DNA of 64,000 nt from Sphingomonas crocodyli (lineage in GTDB: Bacteria; Pseudomonadota; Alphaproteobacteria; Sphingomonadales; Sphingomonadaceae), in NCBI RefSeq assembly GCF_004005865.1, contig NZ_SACN01000005.1, positions 124,001 through 188,000 of the forward strand. The letters are read 5' to 3'. A program made the translations under genes and the position numbers. Shown here in pieces: positions 26,261 through 34,617 of the stretch (position 1 is the first letter of the stretch; every line of letters begins with the position of its first letter). The notes beneath the pieces were generated by a model that saw nothing but the letters and a program-made list of their open reading frames with translations, was not told the origin of the DNA and ran no database searches.

Positions 26261-27361
26261 ATGGGTTTTCGTTGCGGCATCGTCGGGCTTCCCAATGTGG
26301 GCAAGTCCACCCTTTTCAACGCGCTGACCGAGACGGCGGCGGCGCAGGCGGCCAATTATCCCTTCTGCACGATCGAGCCGAATGTCGGCCAGGTCGCGGT
26401 GCCCGATAATCGGCTGGATGAGATCGCGAAGATCGGCGGTTCGGCCAAGATCATCGAGACGCAGCTGGGCTTCGTCGACATTGCGGGCCTCGTGCGCGGG
26501 GCATCGAAGGGCGAAGGGCTGGGCAACCAGTTCCTGGCCAACATTCGTGAGGTCGACGCGATCGTCCACGTCCTGCGCTGCTTCGAGGATGGCGACGTGA
26601 CCCACGTCGAGGGCAAGGTCGATCCGATCGCGGATGCAGAAACGGTCGAGACCGAGCTGATGCTCGCCGATCTCGAATCGCTCGAAAAGCGCGTGCCCGC
26701 CTTCGCGAAGAAGGCCGCGCAGGGCGACAAGGAGGCGAAGGCCGCCGCGTCCGTGCTCGGCCAGGCGCTCGATCTGCTGCGCGAGGGCAAGCCCGCGCGG
26801 CTGACCCAGCCCAAGGACGATGACGAGGCCCGCCTGTTTTCGCAGGCGCAGCTGCTGACGTCGAAGCCCGTCCTCTACGTCTGCAACGTCGATGAGGGTG
26901 CGGCGGCCGAGGGCAACGAGCTGTCGGCGCGCGTGTTCGAAAAGGCGAAGGCCGAGGGCGCGCAGGCCGTGGTCGTCTCCGCCGCGATCGAGGCCGAGAT
27001 CGTGACGCTCGACCCCGCCGACCGCGCCGATTTCCTGTCCGATCTGGGGCTGCGCGAAACCGGCCTCGCCCGCGTGATCCGCGCGGGATACGAGCTGCTG
27101 GGCCTGCTGACCTTCTTCACGGTCGGCCCCAAGGAAGCCCGCGCGTGGACGATCGACAAGGGATCGAAGGCCCCGCAGGCGGCCGGCGCGATCCACAGCG
27201 ATTTCGAACGCGGCTTCATCCGCGCCGAGACGATGGCCTATAAGGATTATGTGGCCCTTGGCGGCGAAGCAGCGGCGCGCGAGGCGGGCAAGCTGCGCTC
27301 CGAAGGCAAGGACTATGTCGTGCAGGACGGCGATATCATGCTGTTCCGCTTCAACGTCTAA
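26261..27361 (+). CDS. ychF: Ribosome-binding ATPase YchF
   Basis: 366 residues. An Obg-related GTPase-fold protein that prefers ATP and binds ribosomes. Visible: P-loop GLPNVGKST (9-17), the switch region ANYPFCTIEPN, G3 DIAGLVRGASKGEGLGNQFL, a coiled-coil insertion about 125-200 (ADLESLEKRVPAFAKKA), and the C-terminal TGS-like domain ending AAREAGKLRSEGKDYVVQDGDIMLFRFNV. Commonly near pth and rplY, as here. Likely negative regulator of stress responses in other bacteria. Confidence 0.97.
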   Translation: MGFRCGIVGLPNVGKSTLFNALTETAAAQAANYPFCTIEPNVGQVAVPDNRLDEIAKIGGSAKIIETQLGFVDIAGLVRGASKGEGLGNQFLANIREVDAIVHVLRCFEDGDVTHVEGKVDPIADAETVETELMLADLESLEKRVPAFAKKAAQGDKEAKAAASVLGQALDLLREGKPARLTQPKDDDEARLFSQAQLLTSKPVLYVCNVDEGAAAEGNELSARVFEKAKAEGAQAVVVSAAIEAEIVTLDPADRADFLSDLGLRETGLARVIRAGYELLGLLTFFTVGPKEARAWTIDKGSKAPQAAGAIHSDFERGFIRAETMAYKDYVALGGEAAAREAGKLRSEGKDYVVQDGDIMLFRFNV

Positions 27362-27368
27362 ACCCTTA

Positions 27369-27452
27369 TCGTCATCCCGGCGGAGGCCGGGATCTCGGGA
27401 GGCTCTTGCGCATCGCGTCTCTCCTGAGATCCCGGCCTCCGCCGGGATGACG
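27369..27452. repeat. Palindromic intergenic repeat (family C), copy 2
   Basis: CGTCATCCCGGCGGAGGCCG ... and its return ending CCGGGATGACG. Inner part GGGATCTCGGGAGG / CTCCTGAGATCCC. Between ychF and the MaoC gene. Confidence 0.8.
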
Positions 27453-27474
27453 GATAGACTGGAAGGCTGAGCGC

Positions 27475-27921
27475 ATGCGGTGGTTCGAGGATTATGAGAT
27501 CGGCCATGTCGAGCGTTTCGGCGCTTATGTGGTCAGCCGCGACGAGGTGATCGACTTCGCGAAGAAGTTCGATCCGCAGCCTTTCCACCTCGACGACAAG
27601 GCGGCCGCCGCCAACCCGATCTTCGGGCGGCTGGCGGCGAGCGGCTGGCACAGCTGCGCGATGCTGATGCGGATGCTGACCGACCATTGGACCGAGGACG
27701 GCCATTTCTCGCTCGCCGGAACGGGCGTCGACGAACTGCGCTGGCTGAAGCCCGTCTATCCGGGCGACGTGCTGAGCGCGGAGGCCGAGGTTCTGGCGAA
27801 GAAGGCGTCGGGATCGAAGCCGATCGGCTTCATCGATTACCGGCTCGCCATGTTCAACCAGCTGGGCGAGACGGTGATGACGCTGAAGGTCACCAACATC
27901 CAGCCGCGGCGCCCGGAATGA
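27475..27921 (+). CDS. MaoC-like (R)-specific enoyl-CoA hydratase
   Basis: 148 residues, a single hotdog. The hydratase-2 motif is present as FDPQPFHLDDKAA (50-62), giving the catalytic Asp and His, followed by FGRLAASGWHS. It adds water to trans-2-enoyl-CoA, giving the (R)-hydroxyacyl-CoA, or acts in a related catabolic step. Its end overlaps the next start (ATGATG at 27918), so it is coupled to the phosphodiesterase gene. Confidence 0.88.
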   Translation: MRWFEDYEIGHVERFGAYVVSRDEVIDFAKKFDPQPFHLDDKAAAANPIFGRLAASGWHSCAMLMRMLTDHWTEDGHFSLAGTGVDELRWLKPVYPGDVLSAEAEVLAKKASGSKPIGFIDYRLAMFNQLGETVMTLKVTNIQPRRPE

Positions 27922-28865
27922 TGAAAAGGCTGGTCGCCGCGCTGGCACTGGCCGCCGCTCCTCTCAATGCGCAGAGCTTCGACGTCACCGCGATCGGCGT
28001 GCGCGGCGGGGTCGACGATGGCAATCTGACCGCGTGGATGATCGCGCCACACGGCGACAAGCGCGCGGTGATGTGCGACGTGGGCAGCCTGGTGAACGGG
28101 ATCGAGGCGGCGCGGAAGCGCGGGACGCTCAAGGGCAGCCGCGAGACGATCCTGCACGATGACATTCGTGGCTATATGATCAGCCACGCGCATCTCGATC
28201 ATCTGGCCGGCATGCTGATCGCCGCGCCCGACGACAGCAAGAAGCCGATCTACGTCCTGCCGTCAGTGGGGCAGAAGATCCTCGACAGCTATTTCAACTG
28301 GGATGCCTGGGCGAACTTCACCGATCGGGGCAAGGCGCCGGCGCTGGGCAATTACAGGCTCACCGATCTGACACCGGGCGAGACGCGGCCGATCGACGGG
28401 ACGGCGATGACGCTGACCGCCTATCCGCTGGCGCATGGCGGGGTGGAATCGACGGCGTTTCTGGTGGCGACCGACAAGGCGAGCCTGCTGTGTCTGGGCG
28501 ATACCGGGCCCGACAGCCTGGAGAAGCAGCCGCGCCTCGCTCAATTGTGGCAGGCGGTCGCGTCGCGCGTGCGCGATCGCAACCTCAAGGCGATCATCAT
28601 CGAGGTGTCCTATGCCAGCGACCGGCCCGACAAGCTGCTGTTCGGGCATCTGACGCCGGCCTATCTGCTCCGCTCACTCCACGCGCTTGAGGCGGCGGCG
28701 GGCGGCAAGGGCGCGCTCAAGGGGCTGCCAATCGTCGTCAGCCACATCAAGCCTGTGCTCAGCGGCCCCGATCCGCGCGTCACGATCCTGCGCGAACTGA
28801 ACGCCGGCAACGATCTGGGCGTCCGCTTCATCCTGCCCGATCAGGGGATGCGCTGGGCGTTCTGA
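27918..28865 (+). CDS. Class II 3',5'-cyclic-nucleotide phosphodiesterase (MBL fold)
   Basis: 315 residues, with a probable signal peptide (1-19, LAAAPLNAQ), so likely periplasmic. The class II PDE signature is seen as SHAHLDHLAGMLIAAP (about 91-106), with further metal ligands in YPLAHGG, LGDTGPDS and SHIKP. Known members hydrolyse cAMP or cGMP, also extracellular nucleotide. ATG at 27918 or 27921. A short hairpin (28873-28892) lies just beyond the stop. Confidence 0.88.
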   Translation: MMKRLVAALALAAAPLNAQSFDVTAIGVRGGVDDGNLTAWMIAPHGDKRAVMCDVGSLVNGIEAARKRGTLKGSRETILHDDIRGYMISHAHLDHLAGMLIAAPDDSKKPIYVLPSVGQKILDSYFNWDAWANFTDRGKAPALGNYRLTDLTPGETRPIDGTAMTLTAYPLAHGGVESTAFLVATDKASLLCLGDTGPDSLEKQPRLAQLWQAVASRVRDRNLKAIIIEVSYASDRPDKLLFGHLTPAYLLRSLHALEAAAGGKGALKGLPIVVSHIKPVLSGPDPRVTILRELNAGNDLGVRFILPDQGMRWAF

Positions 28866-28989
28866 CCCCGGTGCCTCCGCCGTGACGGAGGCGTGTAAAA
28901 TGGCGGGCGATGTGAAGCCGTAGCCGCTTGTCGCCCTCCCCCACCCACCGCACACTGCCGCCAGCTCGATAGAAGCGATGGAGAGGCAT

Positions 28990-29943
28990 ATGGCGGGACG
29001 TCTGGACGGCAGGGTCGCGATCGTGACCGGGGGTGGCGGCGGGATCGGGAGGCAGTTCGCGCTGCTGCTCGCATCCGAAGGCGCATCGGTGCTGGTGAAC
29101 GATCTGGGCACGCGCACCGGCGCGGATGCCGCATCGGTGGTGGCCGAGATCGAAGCGGCGGGCGGCCGCGCGGTGGCCGACACCAACAGCGCGACGTGGA
29201 GCGGCGCGGACGCGATCGTGCAGCACGCCATCGACGCCTTCGGCCGCGTCGACATGCTGTTCAACAACGCGACCGCTGGCGGCCATCCCGCACATCTGTG
29301 GGAGGTGACCGAAGAGGCGTGGGACACGTCGTTCGAGGTCAACGTGAAGGGCTATTTCGCGATGACCCGCGCGGTGGCGCTGCACTTCATCCGCCAGCGT
29401 TCGGGCGTGATCCTGAACATGAGTTCGGGCGCGGGCTTCGGCCATCCGGCGATGCAGGCTTATGCGTCGACCAAGGAGGCGGTGATCGGGCTGACCCGCA
29501 CCGTGGCGCGCGAATTGGGCCGCTTCGGGATCCGTTGCAACGCGATCCGGCCGCTGGCGCTCGCGCAGTCATCCGACGAATATATGGTGGTGATGGCGCC
29601 GTGGCTGAAGCTGCTCGCGCTCACCACCGGCGGCGGCGGCATCCGCCCCGAGGAGAGCGGCGCGAACCCGACGACGCACCCGCCCGCCAAGATCGCGCCG
29701 ATGGGCGTGTGGCTGGCGACCGATGCGGCCAGGGAGGTCAACGGCCGCACCTTCCATGTCCGCGGCGACAATATCGCTTTGTTCAACGAGCCGACCTACG
29801 AAAGCGCGATCCATCATGCCGGCGGCTGGACGCTCGACGCGCTCGATGCCGAGGCGCCCGAGGGGCTGTTCAAGGGGGTGAAGAACGACTTCCTGCTGAA
29901 CGACCATCCCGATCTGCAGCATTTCGAAGAGGCGGCCGAATAG
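28990..29943 (+). CDS. SDR-family oxidoreductase (long form)
   Basis: 317 residues from the ATG at 28990, which has GGAGAGG at good spacing; an ATG at 28978 adds only MERH. Motifs: TGGGGGIG (cofactor), LVNDLG, NNAT instead of NNAG, the Ser of MSSGAG, and YASTK for Tyr/Lys. It is longer than classical SDRs because of a C-terminal extension of about 50 residues (HHAGGWTLDALDAEAPEGLF), as in MFE-type hydroxyacyl-CoA dehydrogenases. First gene of a plus-strand operon with the epoxide hydrolase one base downstream. Confidence 0.9.
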   Translation: MAGRLDGRVAIVTGGGGGIGRQFALLLASEGASVLVNDLGTRTGADAASVVAEIEAAGGRAVADTNSATWSGADAIVQHAIDAFGRVDMLFNNATAGGHPAHLWEVTEEAWDTSFEVNVKGYFAMTRAVALHFIRQRSGVILNMSSGAGFGHPAMQAYASTKEAVIGLTRTVARELGRFGIRCNAIRPLALAQSSDEYMVVMAPWLKLLALTTGGGGIRPEESGANPTTHPPAKIAPMGVWLATDAAREVNGRTFHVRGDNIALFNEPTYESAIHHAGGWTLDALDAEAPEGLFKGVKNDFLLNDHPDLQHFEEAAE

Positions 29944-29944
29944 G

Positions 29945-31099
29945 ATGGCGATCACCCCGTTCGAATGCCACGTCCCCGACAGCGTGATAGACGATCTCTA
30001 TCAACGGCTCGATAATACGCGCTGGCCCGATCAACTGCCCGGTGTCGGCTGGGATTATGGCACCGAACGGGGTTTCCTGCAGGAGCTGTGCGATCACTGG
30101 CGCCACCGCTTCGACTGGCGGGCCGCGGAAGCGCGGTTCAATGCCTTTCCGCAGTTCATGACCGAGATCGGCGGCGAGCAGGTCCATTTCTACCACATAA
30201 GATCGCCCGAACCCGATGCGATGCCGCTGATCATCACGCATGGCTATCCGGGATCGGTGGCAGAGTTTCTCGACATCTTCGGGCCGCTGACCGATCCGGC
30301 GAAACATGGCGGCGACCGCCGCGACGCCTTCCACGTCATCGCGCCGTCCATCCCCGGCTATGGCTTTTCGGGGCCGACGCGGACGACGGGTTTCGACATC
30401 GGGCGCGCGGCCGACGTCAACATCGCGCTGATGGAGATGCTGGGTTATGACCGCTACGTCGCGCAGGGTGGCGACTGGGGATCGGCGATCTCGACCGCGA
30501 TGGCGGTGAAACAGCCCGAACGGGTGATCGCGCTGCACCTGAACTTCATCACCGGCCACCCCGCCGATCCCGCCAACCCGCATGCGGGGCTGAGCGAGGC
30601 GGAGGTGAAGGCGCTGGAGTGGAAGGCCAATTATGATCGCTGGGAAAGCGGTTATCAGGCCATTCAGGGGACCAAGCCGCAATCGGTGGCCTATGGCCTG
30701 ACCGACAGCCCGGCGGGGCTGGCGGGTTGGATCGTCGAGAAGTTCAAGACGTGGAGCGATTGCGGCGACGCGGTCGAGACCTTCAGCAAGGACAAGTTGC
30801 TGGAGAACATCATGCTCTATTGGGTGACGGGCACGATCAATTCGGCGATGCGGCTTTATTATGAGGTGATGGCGCCGAACCGGTGGAAGGGCGTGCCTTC
30901 GGAGAAGGTGAGCGTGCCGACCGGCCATGCCCGCTTCCCCGCCGAAATCCGCCCGACCCCGCGCGCCTGGGCCGAGCAGGTCTATACCAACCTGATCCAC
31001 TGGCGGGAGATGCCGGCGGGCGGGCATTTCGCGGCGGACGAGCAGCCCGAGGATTTCGTCGACGAATTGCGCGGCTTCTTCCGGCAGTTTCGCGGATGA
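29945..31099 (+). CDS. Epoxide hydrolase (alpha/beta hydrolase with EHN domain)
   Basis: 384 residues. The N-terminal EHN domain (FECHVPDSVIDDLYQRLDNTRWPD) is followed by an alpha/beta hydrolase: oxyanion motif HGYPGS (99-104), nucleophile Asp177 in GGDWGS, and the catalytic His in GGHFAADEQPE near the C-terminus; two Tyr in the cap (e.g. YYEVM) would activate the epoxide. It opens an epoxide to a diol through an ester intermediate. Starts one base after the SDR stop and overlaps the kinase start by four bases (ATGA), so the three genes are tightly coupled. Confidence 0.93.
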   Translation: MAITPFECHVPDSVIDDLYQRLDNTRWPDQLPGVGWDYGTERGFLQELCDHWRHRFDWRAAEARFNAFPQFMTEIGGEQVHFYHIRSPEPDAMPLIITHGYPGSVAEFLDIFGPLTDPAKHGGDRRDAFHVIAPSIPGYGFSGPTRTTGFDIGRAADVNIALMEMLGYDRYVAQGGDWGSAISTAMAVKQPERVIALHLNFITGHPADPANPHAGLSEAEVKALEWKANYDRWESGYQAIQGTKPQSVAYGLTDSPAGLAGWIVEKFKTWSDCGDAVETFSKDKLLENIMLYWVTGTINSAMRLYYEVMAPNRWKGVPSEKVSVPTGHARFPAEIRPTPRAWAEQVYTNLIHWREMPAGGHFAADEQPEDFVDELRGFFRQFRG

Positions 31100-32154
31100 G
31101 CATCCCTGTTCCGACGACGGTCGCGGGCGCGCTCGATCCCGTCTGGTGGACCGCGATCCTGCAGGATGCGGTGCCGGGATGCCGGATCGACCGGGTCGAA
31201 CTGGTCCAGACGATCCGCGTGGTCGCGAGCAAGCTGCGCGTGCGGCTGGTCTATGATCCGGCGGGGCCGACGGGGCCGGAGGCGTTGTGTCTCAAGGCGT
31301 TTCTCGATTGCGATCCCTATATGGACCGGCTGTCGTTCATGTCGGCGATCGAGGCGCGTTTCTATGCGCAGGTGGCGAACCATGTGCCGATGCGGGTCGC
31401 GCGATCGCCTTATGCCGCGGTCGATCCGGAAAGCGGCCTCGGCCTGATCGTGATGGACGACCTGACCGCGATGGGCGCGCGCTTCATGTCGTCGCTGGAA
31501 CCTTATGGGGTCGATCGGGCGCGGGCGAGCGTGGGGCAATTGGCGGCGCTGCATGCGACCTATGCGGGCAAGGTCGACGGTCCGGATTTTGCGTGGGCGG
31601 GATCGATCCTGCAGCGGATGGTCGCGCAGCCGCCGATCGCCGACGCGCCGTTGCAGGAATTGCTGGACGGCGAGCGGGGCGAGGCGCTGTCGCGCGACGT
31701 GCTCGATGCCGCGCGGATCGGGCGGGCGCTGCGGCGCATGGCCGAGATCGACGCGAGCCGGCCGCAGACGCTGCGTCACGGCGATTGCCATGCGGGCAAT
31801 GTGTTCGACACGGCACAGGGGCCGGGCTTCACCGACTGGCAGCTCGTCCAGCGGGGGCATTGGGCGGCGGACGTCGCCTATCATCTGCCCGCGGTGCTGA
31901 CGGTCGAGGAGGCTGAGGCGAACGAGAAGGCGCTGATCGCGCATTATCTCGAATGCTATCAGGCGGCGGTCGGGGTCGCGCCGTCGTTCGATGAGGCGTG
32001 GGACGATTATCGCCGATCGATCCTGTACGGCTATTATCTGTGGATCACGACGATCCGCGTCGATCCCCCGATCATCGCCGAATTCTGCAAGCGGATCGGC
32101 CGCGCGATGATGCGGCACGATACGCTGGGGCGGATCGAGGCGCTGCCGATGTGA
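31096..32154 (+). CDS. Aminoglycoside-phosphotransferase-like kinase
   Basis: 352 residues, protein-kinase-like APH fold. Visible: Lys67 in CLKAFL (ATP), the MDDL hinge (120-123), catalytic HGDCHAGN (228-235) and metal-binding TDWQ (246-249). Such enzymes phosphorylate hydroxyls of small molecules or catalyse related phosphorylation in catabolic clusters; resistance is not implied. Coupled to the epoxide hydrolase, suggesting that a diol or hydroxy product is phosphorylated, or that it is an ecdysteroid-kinase-like protein. Its last 17 codons recur at 32859-32913 beyond an orphan gene. Confidence 0.87.
   Translation: MSIPVPTTVAGALDPVWWTAILQDAVPGCRIDRVELVQTIRVVASKLRVRLVYDPAGPTGPEALCLKAFLDCDPYMDRLSFMSAIEARFYAQVANHVPMRVARSPYAAVDPESGLGLIVMDDLTAMGARFMSSLEPYGVDRARASVGQLAALHATYAGKVDGPDFAWAGSILQRMVAQPPIADAPLQELLDGERGEALSRDVLDAARIGRALRRMAEIDASRPQTLRHGDCHAGNVFDTAQGPGFTDWQLVQRGHWAADVAYHLPAVLTVEEAEANEKALIAHYLECYQAAVGVAPSFDEAWDDYRRSILYGYYLWITTIRVDPPIIAEFCKRIGRAMMRHDTLGRIEALPM
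32094..32141 (+). repeat. 48-bp direct repeat, copy 1 (3' end of the kinase gene)
   Basis: Matches 32859-32906 at 45 of 48 positions, the first 28 identical (GATCGGCCGCGCGATGATGC and on). It encodes the kinase C-terminus IGRAMMRHDTLGRIEA. Confidence 0.85.
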
Positions 32155-32183
32155 TTATGTCGCTGCGCTACCGGGATGTCCGC

Positions 32184-32783
32184 TCACGCACATTTCGCGT
32201 AAGTATTGAGAACATCCGACCAAGCCTTATTTTTGTCAAACGCTCCTACCAGTTCTTCACCACCGCGCTGCATGAAGGCGGCCATGCCGTGTTGCACCAT
32301 GTATCGAGGGTAATAAGTGGGATGACCCAAACGACGTAATTCGCGGCAAAGATCGGCCCTTTTCTCTGCATTGTCGCTATTTTTTGCCACGACCGCCGAG
32401 AGTTCGCTTTTCACGGCGTCAGGAGTATCTCTGAAAACCTCCATCCTAGCCATCGTTACTGCTTGATGCGCGGTTCTATCGGCGACCCGAAGCATATCGA
32501 ACCGACCATAAGCGTTGGCTAGGCCTATCAAGGCGAACGCTTCTTGATACCGACCGGAGTTGAGGCAGAGCTTTGCCCCTCGATATAGATCAACCGGATT
32601 ATATTTCGGCGAAGCTGCACTGAGCGGAATACACCCAATATCGTGAGGAGATTCAAGATTGCCGGGCGTCGTGTAGTTGCGAACTTCTAGCTGCCCCGGC
32701 TCCGCCGCTGGTGCGACACCCGTCAGCATAAAGGCAGACAATAACAGCAGAATAGTCCCGCTGATCCCGGCTTTCTCAGTCAT
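32184..32783 (-). CDS. Orphan secreted protein carried on a small insertion
   Basis: 199 residues from an ATG at 32783 with GGAG six bases upstream; an ATG 36 bases earlier has no ribosome site. Signal peptide about 1-28 (ILLLLSAFMLTGVAPAAEP). The mature protein is helical with paired Cys (DIGCIPL, KLCLNSG, ADLCREL, YAKCA) and a motif NPVDLYRGAKLCLNSGRYQE that looks like a TPR-type helix pair. AT-richer than neighbours. It lies between two copies of the kinase 3' end. Similar proteins may exist widely but I cannot name the family. Confidence 0.75.
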   Translation of the reverse strand: MTEKAGISGTILLLLSAFMLTGVAPAAEPGQLEVRNYTTPGNLESPHDIGCIPLSAASPKYNPVDLYRGAKLCLNSGRYQEAFALIGLANAYGRFDMLRVADRTAHQAVTMARMEVFRDTPDAVKSELSAVVAKNSDNAEKRADLCRELRRLGHPTYYPRYMVQHGMAAFMQRGGEELVGAFDKNKAWSDVLNTYAKCA

Positions 32784-32858
32784 TTCGTCTCCGCCATCAA
32801 TGTTGCGTGCATCCCACAACGGTAAAGCGCGCGCAATTGCAGCCGGGACGCCTTCCCA

Positions 32859-32906
32859 GATCGGCCGCGCGATGATGCGGCACGATGTGCTGGGGTGGAT
32901 CGAGGC
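32859..32906 (+). repeat. 48-bp direct repeat, copy 2 (displaced kinase 3' end)
   Basis: Continues in frame as IGRAMMRHDVLGWIEAY and stop, with no start codon of its own. This looks like the original end of the kinase gene, displaced 765 bases downstream. A single family A hairpin (32914-32938) follows at once. Confidence 0.85.
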
Positions 32907-32913
32907 TTATTGA

Positions 32914-32938
32914 TCCTCCCCCTGGCGGGGGAGGATTG
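32914..32938. repeat. Single family A hairpin
   Basis: ATCCTCCCCC-TGG-CGGGGGAGGAT type palindrome between the displaced kinase end and the lactonase stop; it may terminate transcription from either side. Confidence 0.7.
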
Positions 32939-32941
32939 AGG

Positions 32942-33817
32942 TTACGCCGTGTAGTTCAGCTGGAGCGGCGGCCAGGGCCAGGCGATCGCGTAGAGCTTGC
33001 CGCGGCCCGACGAGCAGATGAAGGCCGTCCCGTCATCGGCGAAGCAGATGTTGGTGACGAAGCTGTCATATTCCTCGGTCTTGATCAGGCCGATCAGTTC
33101 GCCGGTGGGCGAGATCACGCTGATGCCCGATTTGACGAGGTTCGATCCGCAGACATTGCCCGCGCCGTCGACCGCGAGGCCATCCCAGCCGTGGCCGTCC
33201 GCCTGATAATGGAGCGCGCGGTTGGCGAGTTCGCCCGCACCCGTCACATCCCACACCCACAGCCGGCCCGAATAGGTTTCGGAGCCATAAGCGCGCTTGC
33301 CATCGGGCGAGAGGCCGAAGCCGTTGGGCGCCTCCAGCCCTGTTTCGGCGACGCGGATCGTACGGGCGATCGGGTCCATATAATAGAGGCAGCCCTTGGC
33401 CGTATCGACGACATAGGCGCCGCCGCTGGTATCGAACACGGCGTCGTTGAGCGACAGGATCGGCTGCCCATCGACCTGCGTGAAGATCGTCTCGATCGCG
33501 CCGCTGGCGAGATCGAGGCGCTGGATGTTGCCGCCGGTCCAGCCGTCGCGAAGGGCGTGGGGAAAACGGATGCCGTCCTGCGTCATGAAGGCGAGGCCGC
33601 CATCGGTGCAGACATAGACCGCGCCGTCCGGGCCGACCGCCTGCCCGTTCGGGCCGGGATCGCACGGATAGCGCCGGATCGATCCGTCGGGGGAAACGCG
33701 CGCGAGCGAATTGCCCTCGATCTCCGTCACCAGCACCGTTCCGTCGTCCAGCGCGATCGGCCCCTCGGGGAACATCAGCCCCGTCGTGACGACCTTCGTC
33801 GCGGTCAATTCGATCAT
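32942..33817 (-). CDS. SMP-30/gluconolactonase-family lactonase
   Basis: 291 residues from the ATG at 33817. Six-bladed propeller with the expected metal ligands: Glu18 in FPEGPIA, Asn in SLNDAVFD and PNGFGLSPDG, and Asp in GWDGLAVD. Members hydrolyse sugar lactones or other lactones. It is last of a minus-strand operon after an SDR and a BVMO, so it would open the lactone made by the BVMO. The gap to the SDR is 22 bases. Confidence 0.9.
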   Translation of the reverse strand: MIELTATKVVTTGLMFPEGPIALDDGTVLVTEIEGNSLARVSPDGSIRRYPCDPGPNGQAVGPDGAVYVCTDGGLAFMTQDGIRFPHALRDGWTGGNIQRLDLASGAIETIFTQVDGQPILSLNDAVFDTSGGAYVVDTAKGCLYYMDPIARTIRVAETGLEAPNGFGLSPDGKRAYGSETYSGRLWVWDVTGAGELANRALHYQADGHGWDGLAVDGAGNVCGSNLVKSGISVISPTGELIGLIKTEEYDSFVTNICFADDGTAFICSSGRGKLYAIAWPWPPLQLNYTA

Positions 33818-33839
33818 CGTCTTCCCCTGTCCCTGCCGA

Positions 33840-34595
33840 TCAGCCCGCGGTCGTGCCCATGTCGAGCACGAAGCACGAACCATGCGCCACCTTGCCGCGT
33901 GGCGAGGCGAGGAAGAGGATCATGTCGCTGAAATCCTCCGGCTGGTTCATGCCGCGCAGCCCGGTGAAGCGCGCGATCAGGCTGACGTCGATATCCTGCG
34001 GGAAGCTCATCGTGCCCGCCATCGGCGTCGCGATGCCGCCCGGCGCGATCGAATTGATGTGCACCTTCGAATGGATCGTCTCGATCGCCATCGACTTGGT
34101 CAACTGCACCAAAGCCGCCTTCGACGACGAATAGGGCGCCAGATAGGAGTGGCCCAGGATCGCCGAGTTGGACGCGATGTTGACGATGCCGCCCTCGGTC
34201 TTGTGCAGATGCGGCAGCGCCGCCTGCATCAGGAAGAAAGGTGCGCGGACGTTGACCGCATAGACGCGATCCCAGTCGGCGAGCGTCACCTTGTCGATCG
34301 GGTTCATCACGATCGTGCCGGCGACATTGACCAAAGCGTCGAGCCGGCCGTGCGCGGCAGCCGCATCCTCGACGAACTTCGCGCAGGCCGCCGTGTCGAT
34401 CAGGTCGAGCTTGTTCGCCGTCACCTTCACGCCCTTGGCGCGCGCCAGTTCGGCGACCTCCTGCAGCTTTTCCTCCTGCACGTCGCCGATCGCGAGCGTC
34501 GCGCCCTGATCGGCGAAGGCGAGCGCAGTCGCCCGCCCCAGCCCCGAAGCCGCACCCGTGACGATCACGACCTTGCCGTCGAATTCCTTCGCCAT
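33840..34595 (-). CDS. SDR-family alcohol dehydrogenase
   Basis: 251 residues from the ATG at 34595, which follows GGAGGA; an ATG at 34610 overlaps that site. Motifs: TGAASGLG (13-20), NVAGT in place of NNAG, Ser of IASNSA, Tyr and Lys of YSSSK, and a C-terminal FVLDMGTTAG. Likely oxidises a cyclic or secondary alcohol to the ketone used by the BVMO encoded directly upstream (22 bases). Confidence 0.92.
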   Translation of the reverse strand: MAKEFDGKVVIVTGAASGLGRATALAFADQGATLAIGDVQEEKLQEVAELARAKGVKVTANKLDLIDTAACAKFVEDAAAAHGRLDALVNVAGTIVMNPIDKVTLADWDRVYAVNVRAPFFLMQAALPHLHKTEGGIVNIASNSAILGHSYLAPYSSSKAALVQLTKSMAIETIHSKVHINSIAPGGIATPMAGTMSFPQDIDVSLIARFTGLRGMNQPEDFSDMILFLASPRGKVAHGSCFVLDMGTTAG

Positions 34596-34617
34596 GTCAT
34601 CCTCCTCCATTGTTCGA

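Noticed and set aside
31096..32154. Antibiotic resistance by the APH-like kinase
   Set aside because: The fold is shared by many small-molecule kinases and the gene is coupled to an epoxide hydrolase, so a catabolic role is more likely.
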